From Planctomycetota bacterium (GTDB lineage: Bacteria; Planctomycetota; Phycisphaerae; Sedimentisphaerales; Anaerohalosphaeraceae), in NCBI GenBank assembly GCA_030637065.1, contig DAOVVQ010000025.1, positions 1-21,019 of the forward strand: a stretch of 21,019 nt of DNA, in the 5' to 3' direction. A program made the translations under genes and the position numbers. The notes beneath the pieces are model-generated. The model saw only the letters and a program-made list of their open reading frames with translations, made no database searches and had not been told where the DNA came from. Shown here piece by piece: positions 1 to 5,925 of this stretch. Numbering within the stretch: the stretch's first letter is position 1; each line of letters opens with the position of its first letter.

Positions 1-1
1 C

Positions 2-373
2 GAGGACCTGTCCGCCGGTGGTGGCGATATCCTCGACGAGCAGCACAACGTCGCCTTCTCTCAGGACCCCTTCGACCATCTTACTCGTTCCGTAGCCTTT
101 TTTGCTGTTGCGCACGATGATCCAGTTTTTATCCGTCGCCATTGCCGTCGCCGCTGCCAGGGCCACGCCGCCTAATTCGGCTCCGGCTATCAGTGTTACG
201 TCATCGCTGGCGTGTTTGCCGAACTCTTCGCCCAGAGCCCGGAGGATATCGGGGGTCGTCTCAAAGAGGTATTTGTCGATATAGTATTTGCTCCGGTTTC
301 CGCTGCGGAGTACGAAATCGCCTTCCAGATAGGCCGTATCCTTGATCCGCTTGATCAATTCGCTTCTGTCCAT
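2..373 (-). CDS. pyrE: Orotate phosphoribosyltransferase, 5' part (gene runs off left edge)
   Basis: OPRTase joins orotate to PRPP to make orotidine 5'-phosphate, the fifth step of de novo pyrimidine synthesis in the cytoplasm. Reading the minus strand from the ATG at 373 gives 124 residues, open to the window edge. Seen: an N-terminal FVLRSGNRSKYYIDKY segment (about residues 20-35), typical of the family. AGAELGGVALA follows at 63-73, then KKGYG at 91-95 with the conserved Lys of the flexible loop. The PRPP-binding signature VEDIATTGG lies at 113-121, with its acidic pair at 114-115. A GGAG Shine-Dalgarno about ten bases upstream supports the start. It is divergent from the FtsZ-like gene at 811. 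The C-terminal 60-80 residues lie outside the window. The family assignment is firm; whether it is fused to another domain cannot be seen. Confidence 0.93.
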   Translation of the reverse strand, partial: MDRSELIKRIKDTAYLEGDFVLRSGNRSKYYIDKYLFETTPDILRALGEEFGKHASDDVTLIAGAELGGVALAAATAMATDKNWIIVRNSKKGYGTSKMVEGVLREGDVVLLVEDIATTGGQVL

Positions 374-810
374 AGTTTGCCTGTCTCCATAAAAAATCCG
401 TGCGGCACCGGGGCCGTCTTTAATCAGTCGGGGCTGAAACTGTTCGATTTCCGCCCATTGCCTCGCTGGCAAAGGGCGATAATACACCGTCCCAGCGGGA
501 AAGACAAGTATTGCCTGCTGGCCTGGTCATTTTGGCAACGTCTTCGCCCAAAGCCTGTTTTATCGGACCTGGTGCGGCTGACAGGCCAGTATCGCCGCTG
601 CCCACGGGCCAGCCGAACCCGAACAGGAGGTGCGGCGAGTGCGGATTTTGAGGAAAATACCGAAAATACGGAAAAAAGAGGTTATCGCCCCCCGTCCTGA
701 GGTCGATAAGACTGGAAATGGTTTCAGGAGAGACCACTGTACACGCATCGGTAAATGCGTGCTAAAACAGACTGAAATAGAAAAAATATTTTGATACAGG
801 AGAATTAAAA
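374..810. other. Divergent intergenic region between pyrE and the FtsZ-like gene
   Basis: This 437-base stretch should carry promoters for both divergent genes, but I found no convincing -35/-10 pair. The part around 510-615 is GC-rich with scattered self-complementary words, for example GCTGGCC at 517-523 against GGCCAGC at 607-613, but no known RNA is recognisable. From about 645 the sequence becomes A-rich, with a 9-base unit (GAAAATACC / GAAAATACG) repeated at 653-670. A 7-bp inverted repeat sits at 742-761 and an AGGAGA ribosome-binding site at 798-803. Open frames here on both strands have no family resemblance and I do not call a gene. Confidence 0.6.
742..761. promoter_or_regulatory. 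Perfect 7-bp inverted repeat upstream of the FtsZ-like gene
   Basis: CACGCAT (742-748) and ATGCGTG (755-761) are perfect reverse complements around a 6-base spacer. The repeat sits about 50 bases before the start codon at 811. It could be a repressor operator or a short hairpin in the 5' leader. No U-run follows, so it is not a terminator. The function is inference only. Confidence 0.35.
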
Positions 811-1570
811 ATGGCAAAGAGAACCACCAAAACCGCCACTCGAAGCAAGGCCAGGGCGACTACCAAGGCCTCTGCAAAGAAGCGGACGACCACAAAGGCC
901 AAGGCGGGCAAGACTAAGGCCACAGCCAAGAAGCGCACCACGACCAAGGCCAAGGCTAAGACGACCACCAAGGCCTCCGCAAAGAAGCGGACGACCACTA
1001 AGGCCAAGGCTAAGACGACTACCAAGGCCGCTGCGAAGAAACGCACAACCACAAAGGCCGCCGCCAAGAAGAGGGCAACCACAAAGGCTGCCGCGAAGAA
1101 GCGCACCACGACAAAGGCCAAAGCCAAGACGACTACCAAGGCCGCTGCGAAGAAACGCACAACCACAAAGGCCAAGGCCAAGAAGAGGGCAACCACAAAG
1201 GCTGCCGCGAAGAAGCGCACCACGACAAAGGCCAAAGCCAAGACGACGACCAAGGCTGCTGCGAAGAAGCGTGCTGCCACCAAGGCCGCTGCGAAGAAAC
1301 GTACTGCCGCTAAGGCTGCCGCGAAGAAGCGTGCTGCCACCAAGGCTGCTGCAAAGAAGCGTACTGCCACAAAGGCCGCCGCCAAGAAGAGGACAACCAC
1401 CAAGGCTGCTGCGAAGAAGAGAACCACCACCAGAGCCGCTGCGAAGAAACGCACCACGACCAAGGCCAAAGCCAAAACCCGCGCGACAGCTTCGACGAAG
1501 AAGCGCGCAACGGCCAGAAAGAGCACGACCACAAGGGCCAAGGCCAAGAGCACCCCAAGGAAGAGCGCCA
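811..1570 (+). repeat. Intragenic Lys/Ala/Thr-rich repeat array
   Basis: This is the DNA behind the basic arm. A 30-base unit encoding KKRTTTKAAA-type decapeptides recurs many times with small changes (Thr/Ala swaps, AAA or AKA linkers). It is in frame, uninterrupted and without unique spacers, so it is a coding repeat and not CRISPR. Repeat number is likely to vary between strains through slippage or recombination. Confidence 0.85.
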
Positions 1571-2751
1571 GCACCGCCAGTTCGGTAAAAGGCTCGAGCG
1601 AGTTTGACTTCAATGCATGGTTGCTCCCGACTCTGGAGTTGGAGCAGTATGAGCCCAACATCGAAGAGGTTGCAGGCGTCAAGGACAAGAGCAAGGGCTC
1701 ATCGACGTATGCATGGATCGGTTCCGGACAGTGCGGCGGCAGGCTGGTCAAGAGCTTCTACGACTTAGGCTACCACAAGGCATTGGCCGTCAACACCACG
1801 AATCACGACCTGGAACTGCTTTCGCTTCCGCAGGATCAGAAGTTCCTGATGGACATCGGCGAAAAGGGTGCCGGTAAGGACGCTTCAAGGGGCCAGGCCG
1901 CGGTTCATCAGCACCAGCAGGAAATCCTCCACCTTGCGATGCAGAAATTCGGCACCGAGGTCGACCATATCATGGTTGCCTTTGGAGCGGGCGGCGGAAC
2001 GGGCAGCGGAAGCGCCGAAGGCCTCATCGAGATAGCCAAGAAATATGCACGCTATATCGGTCTGGAAAATCCCAACAAGCACGTCGGAGTGGTAATGACG
2101 CTCCCGACTCTGGGCGAGGCAAGCTCACCTATGGTTGCCGAGAATGCTTACAATGTTGCGACAAGACTTAGTGAACTGGCTTCGGCGGGGGAAATTTCAC
2201 CACTTATCATCGTTGACAACGACAAGGTTCACAAGATGTACCCCGGCATGACGGTCAGGTCCTTCTGGCCCTCGATCAACAGCACGGTTGCCAGTCTGTT
2301 CGATATCTTCAACAGGCTCAGCGCCCTCAACAGCCGCTACACCTCGTACGATCCGGTCGACCACAACAGCGTCATGCAGGCCGGCGGCTGCTCGATCATG
2401 GGTCTCACCAAGGTCGACAAGTACAACGATAAGTTCGCGGTCTCCGAGGCGGTCAAGCAGAATCTGCATAAGACACTGCTCGCCAGCGGGTTCGATCTGT
2501 CCTCAGCCAAACTGGCGGGAAGCATCTTCGTCGGCGGCAGGAAGATCCTTGGCAATGTCAAGGGCCTCCAGGGCAGCATCGACTACGCCTTTGACGTTCT
2601 CTCCGAGGTTACCGGCAATGCGACTATCCACCGCGGTATATACGAAGACGACAGAGACAGCCTGCGGGTCTACACGATCATCGGTGGACTCGAGGCCCCG
2701 ACGGCCCGCCTGGAAGAGCTTAGGAGCCATTCAGGTGTCGTCGCTCAGTAA
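811..2751 (+). CDS. FtsZ/tubulin-like GTPase with histone-H1-like basic N-terminal arm
   Basis: 646 residues in two parts. Residues 1-260 are almost wholly Lys, Ala, Thr and Arg in 10-residue units of the type KKRTTTKAAA, resembling bacterial H1-like nucleoid proteins that bind DNA. From about 300 to 633 the chain follows the FtsZ/tubulin fold. A nucleotide-loop glycine motif GSGQCGGR lies at 304-311, close to tubulin's GQCGNQ. The tubulin signature GGGTGSG is at 394-400. ISPLIIVDNDKV matches the FtsZ segment with NDK. A T7 loop SYDPVD (512-517) keeps both catalytic Asp (514, 517) but has Ser for the usual Asn. The end LRVYTIIGGL matches the FtsZ C-terminal strand. No signal peptide, so cytoplasmic. 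AGGAGA at 798-803 supports the start. A paralogue follows at 2877. Polymerisation and DNA binding are inferred. Canonical FtsZ is unlikely given the arm and the missing C-terminal tail peptide. Confidence 0.85.
   Translation: MAKRTTKTATRSKARATTKASAKKRTTTKAKAGKTKATAKKRTTTKAKAKTTTKASAKKRTTTKAKAKTTTKAAAKKRTTTKAAAKKRATTKAAAKKRTTTKAKAKTTTKAAAKKRTTTKAKAKKRATTKAAAKKRTTTKAKAKTTTKAAAKKRAATKAAAKKRTAAKAAAKKRAATKAAAKKRTATKAAAKKRTTTKAAAKKRTTTRAAAKKRTTTKAKAKTRATASTKKRATARKSTTTRAKAKSTPRKSASTASSVKGSSEFDFNAWLLPTLELEQYEPNIEEVAGVKDKSKGSSTYAWIGSGQCGGRLVKSFYDLGYHKALAVNTTNHDLELLSLPQDQKFLMDIGEKGAGKDASRGQAAVHQHQQEILHLAMQKFGTEVDHIMVAFGAGGGTGSGSAEGLIEIAKKYARYIGLENPNKHVGVVMTLPTLGEASSPMVAENAYNVATRLSELASAGEISPLIIVDNDKVHKMYPGMTVRSFWPSINSTVASLFDIFNRLSALNSRYTSYDPVDHNSVMQAGGCSIMGLTKVDKYNDKFAVSEAVKQNLHKTLLASGFDLSSAKLAGSIFVGGRKILGNVKGLQGSIDYAFDVLSEVTGNATIHRGIYEDDRDSLRVYTIIGGLEAPTARLEELRSHSGVVAQ
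1012..1239 (+). repeat. Tandem duplication of a 114-bp segment inside the basic arm
   Basis: 1012-1125 and 1126-1239 are head-to-tail copies of 114 bases (38 codons, four decapeptide-type units). They differ at a single codon, GCC in the first copy and AAG in the second. Such near-identity between synonymous-rich repeats indicates a recent duplication or ongoing gene conversion that keeps the frame. Confidence 0.9.
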
Positions 2752-2788
2752 CTAACCTGTGCGAATCTGACGAACGCATGGTTTTAAC

Positions 2789-2839
2789 TTCGCCGGGTGT
2801 GCCGCGGGCTTCTATGAGGCCAAAGGCATGCCCGGCGAA
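2789..2839 (+). terminator. Strong GC-rich hairpin between the two FtsZ-like genes
   Basis: Bases 2789-2803 pair with 2825-2839 over 15 positions: thirteen Watson-Crick pairs and two G-U pairs, including a perfect 9-bp outer block TTCGCCGGG / CCCGGCGAA. The loop is 21 bases. It lies 37 bases after the first gene's stop and 37 bases before the second gene's start. Only a weak T-rich stretch (TTCATTT) follows, so it may act as a partial terminator, an mRNA 3'-end stabiliser or a processing site that makes expression of the two genes unequal. It also makes the upstream ATG at 2778 an unlikely start. Confidence 0.6.
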
Positions 2840-2866
2840 TTCATTTACAGGCAAAGTTAACCCGAA

Positions 2867-2870
2867 GAGG
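2867..2870 (+). promoter_or_regulatory. Shine-Dalgarno that decides the start at 2877
   Basis: GAGG, within GAAGAGG, lies six bases before the ATG at 2877. The alternative upstream ATG at 2778 has no comparable site, and its extra 33 residues have no counterpart in the paralogue. Confidence 0.7.
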
Positions 2871-2876
2871 AAAGGC

Positions 2877-3956
2877 ATGGCGCCGATAATCGTACCGGTT
2901 CTGGAATTGGAGGATTTTGAGCCTCCGGTCGCAAAGCGGCCCTCGGCTCAGAGCCGAACAGTCGGTTCGAGGCAATACGCATGGATCGGCTTAGGCGCCG
3001 GCGGAGGGCGAATAGTCAAGTCGTTTTATGACCTTGGCTATAAGAAGGTCCTGGCCCTTGGCGCCAGCGAAGAGGATCTCAGCCTGCCCGGTATCCCGCA
3101 GGACCGCAAATTCGTGATAGACCCGGTCAGCCCAACGGGTGCAAGCGGCACCAGGCCTCAGCAGATATTTCAGCGGCATCATCACCGGATATTCCATCTG
3201 TGCGGGCGAAAGCTCGGGTCCTTTGTCGACCATATCATGATCTGCATTTCCGCGGAGGATATCGCCGCCAGCGGGGTCGAAGGGCTCGTCAAACTGGCTG
3301 GAAGATACAACAGATTCATTCGGCTAAAGGCGCCCGACAAGAGGGTCGGTATCGTCATGACGCTGCCAAAGCGCCTAAGCGGGCGCAGCAAAACTGCGGT
3401 CGCCGAAGTCTTCAAGATGGCATCCGAAGGGCGGATATCGCCGCTTATCGTCATGGACGCAGGCAAGCTCGACAGGATGTTTTCGCCGGCGACGGTTAAG
3501 GCGTATTGGCCGAACATAAACAATACGTTTGCCGGCTTCTTCGATGTCTTCAACAAGCTGAGCAACCGATCGAGCCGCTACAGCAGCTTCGACGCCGCCG
3601 ATTACGCCGGGATAATGCAGGCCGGCGGATGCCTCGTAATGAGCGCCGTTGGCGTTAAGAACCTCCGGGACCCCTTCGCGATATCCGAAGCGATCGGCAG
3701 TAGCCTCGAAAGAACCGTCATGACAGACGGATATGACCTCTCGACCGCCACAACAGCCGGCTGTATCGTCGTCGGCGGAAAAAAAATAATGGCCCGCGTC
3801 AAAGGCCTCCAGCAGAATATCGACTACGCATTCGACGTACTCGCCGACATCACCGGTAACGCAACCATCCACCGCGGAATACACGAAGACAACACAGAAA
3901 CCCTGCGAGTATACACAATAATAGCAGGCCTCGACACACCAGCCGTGAGACTATAA
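2877..3956 (+). CDS. Divergent FtsZ/tubulin-like paralogue with degenerate GTP-binding loop
   Basis: 359 residues from the ATG at 2877, chosen for its GAGG site and because MAPIIVPVLELEDFEP aligns with LLPTLELEQYEP just after the basic arm of the previous protein. The two are paralogues along their length: YAWIG start, VKSFYDLGY, QAGGC after the T7 loop, GNATIHRGI near the end, and the final strand LRVYTIIAGL. The first glycine motif is kept as GLGAGGGR. The tubulin signature is lost: where the partner has FGAGGGTGSGSAEGL this protein reads CISAEDIAASGVEGL (123-137). The T7 loop is kept as SFDAADY with Asp239 and Asp242. The basic arm is absent. I infer weak or no GTP binding, with a possible role as partner or cap that activates its neighbour's GTPase. 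Its 3' end at 3956 is convergent with the fucosidase, 32 bases away. Confidence 0.82.
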   Translation: MAPIIVPVLELEDFEPPVAKRPSAQSRTVGSRQYAWIGLGAGGGRIVKSFYDLGYKKVLALGASEEDLSLPGIPQDRKFVIDPVSPTGASGTRPQQIFQRHHHRIFHLCGRKLGSFVDHIMICISAEDIAASGVEGLVKLAGRYNRFIRLKAPDKRVGIVMTLPKRLSGRSKTAVAEVFKMASEGRISPLIVMDAGKLDRMFSPATVKAYWPNINNTFAGFFDVFNKLSNRSSRYSSFDAADYAGIMQAGGCLVMSAVGVKNLRDPFAISEAIGSSLERTVMTDGYDLSTATTAGCIVVGGKKIMARVKGLQQNIDYAFDVLADITGNATIHRGIHEDNTETLRVYTIIAGLDTPAVRL

Positions 3957-3988
3957 AAGCCCGCAGCTCCGGCTGTCTCCGGTCTGTG

Positions 3989-5515
3989 CTATTCCATCGC
4001 CAACTCGCCTTTTGCCTGGATCTTGAATACGTATGCGTGCTCGCCCTGTTTTTGTTTTGGCAGTCTTAATATCAGGCCTTTGCCTGTTAGTCTGTGGCCG
4101 ATCTTTTCGTTCGAGCCTAACATCGTTATCTCTTTTATTCCCGCCTCGCTTACGGGGTTGTCGCTGGTGATCGACTTTATCGTGAACCTGCCGGAGTCGG
4201 GCCAGTTGAATATTGTTGCGTAGAGGACGTTATCCTTTCGCGTAAAACGCACGGAATCCGGTCCCATGGTTGTCTTGCCGGCCTTTTTGGCCTTCGGGTT
4301 ATGCGCAGAGTCGATCGATACCGATGTACCCTCGCCGAAGGTTCGCCAGGGCTTGGTCGCGTAGACCGCCTCGCCGTTTGTCCTTAGCCACTTACCTATC
4401 GCCTTTAGCCGGACTACCTCTTCGGGCCGGATGGTGCCGTCGGGTTTGGGACCGATACTCAGCAGCAGGTTGCCGTTCTTACTGACGATGTCCATCAGGT
4501 TGCCGATGATATAATCGACGGACCAGAACTCGGTATCCTTGACATAGCACCAGCCGGTCTTGGTCAGCTTGTCGTCGCTTTGCCACTTGGTCTGGCGAAC
4601 ATAGTCGATGCCGGACCGCTCGAAATCCTCGACCGCCTCATGCGGGTCCATCACCTCGCGTTTGTAGGTTATGACGATGTCCTTTTCCCACTGGCGACTG
4701 CGATTGTAGTAATAGGCGACGATCTCGTACATCGCGTCGGTAAAGTACGGCTTACCGAACTTCAGGCTCGCGTCGATAACGCCGCCGTCGACGAAGATAT
4801 AGTCGGGCTGATAGTTGTCGATAACCTCCCTCATCACGTCCTTCCAGTGCTCGGCATCCTCGGGCAGCGGTACATCGTCATCGGCCCGGCGCCTGCCGTA
4901 GAGACCTTCGTATTTACGGTCCCAGGTGTCGTACTCGGGGCGGAAAGTGTAGTATTTCCAGTGCCTGCCGTAATGGGTAGCCAAACCGGCCTTGAGACCG
5001 ATCTTGCGGGCGGCGGCGATCAACTCGCCGACGGTGTCGCGTTTCGGACCCATCACGCCAGCGTTAAAGGGGATCACTTTCGAGTCCCACATCGCAAAAC
5101 CGTCATGATGGACAGCCGGTGCCGCTACGTATTGGGCTCCGGCTTCCTTAAATAATGCGGCGAAATAGTCCGGGTCCCACTTTTCCGCGGTCAGCATCGG
5201 AATAAAGTCCTTATAGCCGAATTTATCGAGAGAGCCCCAGTTTTCTATATGGTGCAGGTTGATCTCATTGCCTTCCTGATACATCCGCGTCGGATACCAT
5301 TCGGTCTGAAACGCCGGGACCGAAAACGGCCCCCAGTGCATATAGATACCGAATTTTGCGTCCTCGTACCACTCGGGCACGCCATACTGGATCAGCGAAT
5401 CGTGGGTAGGCTTAAAAACCTCGGGCGGCGGCCCCTGGCTCGTAGCCGCACATCCAAAGGTTAGCATCATCATCGAGCAAATCGTAATGGTCAGTATAAA
5501 GGTCTTAGTCTTCAT
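3989..5515 (-). CDS. Alpha-L-fucosidase, GH29 family, exported (likely lipoprotein)
   Basis: 508 residues. GH29 enzymes release alpha-L-fucose from glycans by a retaining mechanism. The N-terminus is a signal peptide ending in a lipobox-like LTFGC with Cys22, so the enzyme is probably lipid-anchored; the lipobox is imperfect (Thr at -3, Phe at -2). Family landmarks: FGIYMHWGPFSVPAF (55-69), the HHDGFAMWDS segment (136-145), the strand DYIFVDGG (238-245) with the expected nucleophile Asp243, and NLLLSIGPKPDGTI (349-362). A C-terminal beta domain follows from about 390. I cannot place the acid/base residue with confidence, as it varies between subfamilies. AGGAGA (complement of 5522-5527) lies seven bases before the ATG. 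It is a monocistronic minus-strand gene between two plus-strand blocks. Substrate specificity is not readable from the sequence. Confidence 0.92.
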   Translation of the reverse strand: MKTKTFILTITICSMMMLTFGCAATSQGPPPEVFKPTHDSLIQYGVPEWYEDAKFGIYMHWGPFSVPAFQTEWYPTRMYQEGNEINLHHIENWGSLDKFGYKDFIPMLTAEKWDPDYFAALFKEAGAQYVAAPAVHHDGFAMWDSKVIPFNAGVMGPKRDTVGELIAAARKIGLKAGLATHYGRHWKYYTFRPEYDTWDRKYEGLYGRRRADDDVPLPEDAEHWKDVMREVIDNYQPDYIFVDGGVIDASLKFGKPYFTDAMYEIVAYYYNRSRQWEKDIVITYKREVMDPHEAVEDFERSGIDYVRQTKWQSDDKLTKTGWCYVKDTEFWSVDYIIGNLMDIVSKNGNLLLSIGPKPDGTIRPEEVVRLKAIGKWLRTNGEAVYATKPWRTFGEGTSVSIDSAHNPKAKKAGKTTMGPDSVRFTRKDNVLYATIFNWPDSGRFTIKSITSDNPVSEAGIKEITMLGSNEKIGHRLTGKGLILRLPKQKQGEHAYVFKIQAKGELAME

Positions 5516-5604
5516 CGATTTTCTCCTGTTAAATTAGGTTTCATGTCCCGAAAAGTCGGATTTTTGCGCCATTTTACCGTCTCAGCCCAAATATTGTACC
5601 GCAG

Positions 5605-5626
5605 TTGGCCCAAAAGCCAAGTTTTT
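5605..5626 (+). terminator. Short terminator-like hairpin with T-run
   Basis: TTGGC (5605-5609) and GCCAA (5616-5620) form a perfect 5-bp stem over a 6-base loop, followed by GTTTTT. Reading rightwards, it would stop transcripts entering from the tubulin genes antisense to the fucosidase, before the HEAT/ATP synthase promoter. The stem is short, so this is tentative. Confidence 0.3.
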
Positions 5627-5797
5627 AGTGACCATTTAGGCGATTACTGTACCAAGACGCCGGACAGAGCGCGGGATCATCGAGAAAATGGGGGCTGATG
5701 GTGAGAGTGGCGACAAAGTCGATAGCGAAAGTCGTGGCAATTGGAATCCAAATCGTCATACAGGGCGTCCCTTTTGTTCTCGCCTGTGGGTTTTTGA

Positions 5798-5825
5798 TTG
5801 ACAATGTAAGTGCATAAACTATAAT
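5798..5825 (+). promoter_or_regulatory. Consensus sigma-70-type promoter
   Basis: TTGACA at 5798-5803 and TATAAT at 5820-5825, both perfect, are separated by 16 bases. Transcription should start near 5832, giving a leader of about 90 bases before the ATG at 5926. It is the only fully consensus promoter I found in the window, and the first gene it serves heads the ATP synthase cluster. Downstream gaps are short enough that it may drive the whole block. Confidence 0.75.
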
Positions 5826-5914
5826 GCGTTGGAATCGAATTAGAGCTTATCAAGGAATTGAGAGGCCAGATTAAGAGAAAGGGTGGCGGGGTTTCTGAGA
5901 GCATGATGATATGT

Positions 5915-5920
5915 GGAGAG
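5915..5920 (+). promoter_or_regulatory. Shine-Dalgarno that selects the start at 5926
   Basis: GGAGAG ends five bases before the ATG at 5926. It lies inside the coding sequence if the in-frame ATG at 5911 were used, so 5926 is preferred. That start also gives a cleaner signal peptide. Confidence 0.6.
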
Positions 5921-5925
5921 ATTTG

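Larger units (their letters stand above)
5516..5925. other. Divergent intergenic region between fucosidase and HEAT-protein gene
   Basis: The region holds the fucosidase ribosome-binding site (minus strand, 5522-5527), a small terminator-like hairpin at 5605-5626 and a consensus promoter at 5798-5825 for the rightward genes. I found no clear promoter for the fucosidase and no gene. A minus-strand open frame across 5677-6036 overlaps the promoter and the next gene's signal peptide and has no family resemblance. Confidence 0.6.

Noticed and set aside
420..737. Minus-strand 105-residue frame upstream of the FtsZ-like gene
   Set aside because: No family resemblance, composition typical of a random frame, and it overlaps the region expected to hold promoters.
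374..810. Structured RNA or tRNA in the divergent region
   Set aside because: Scattered complementary words do not form a cloverleaf or any known riboswitch core that I can recognise.
811..1570. Repeat array considered as CRISPR
   Set aside because: The units are contiguous, codon-phased and variable, with no unique spacers and no cas genes.
762..1751. Minus-strand 329-residue frame rich in Val, Leu, Ala and Phe, resembling a membrane protein
   Set aside because: It is the antisense of the Lys/Thr/Ala codon repeats; its hydrophobic periodicity follows directly from complementing AAG and ACC codons. The plus-strand frame has the ribosome-binding site and the FtsZ-like domain.
2778..2876. Upstream ATG at 2778 as start of the second FtsZ-like gene
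   Set aside because: No ribosome-binding site, the extra 33 residues lack similarity to the paralogue, and the segment would include the strong hairpin.
3957..3988. Bidirectional terminator between the convergent second FtsZ-like gene and the fucosidase
   Set aside because: The 32-base gap has only a 4-bp stem (CAGC/GCTG) and no T-run in either direction.
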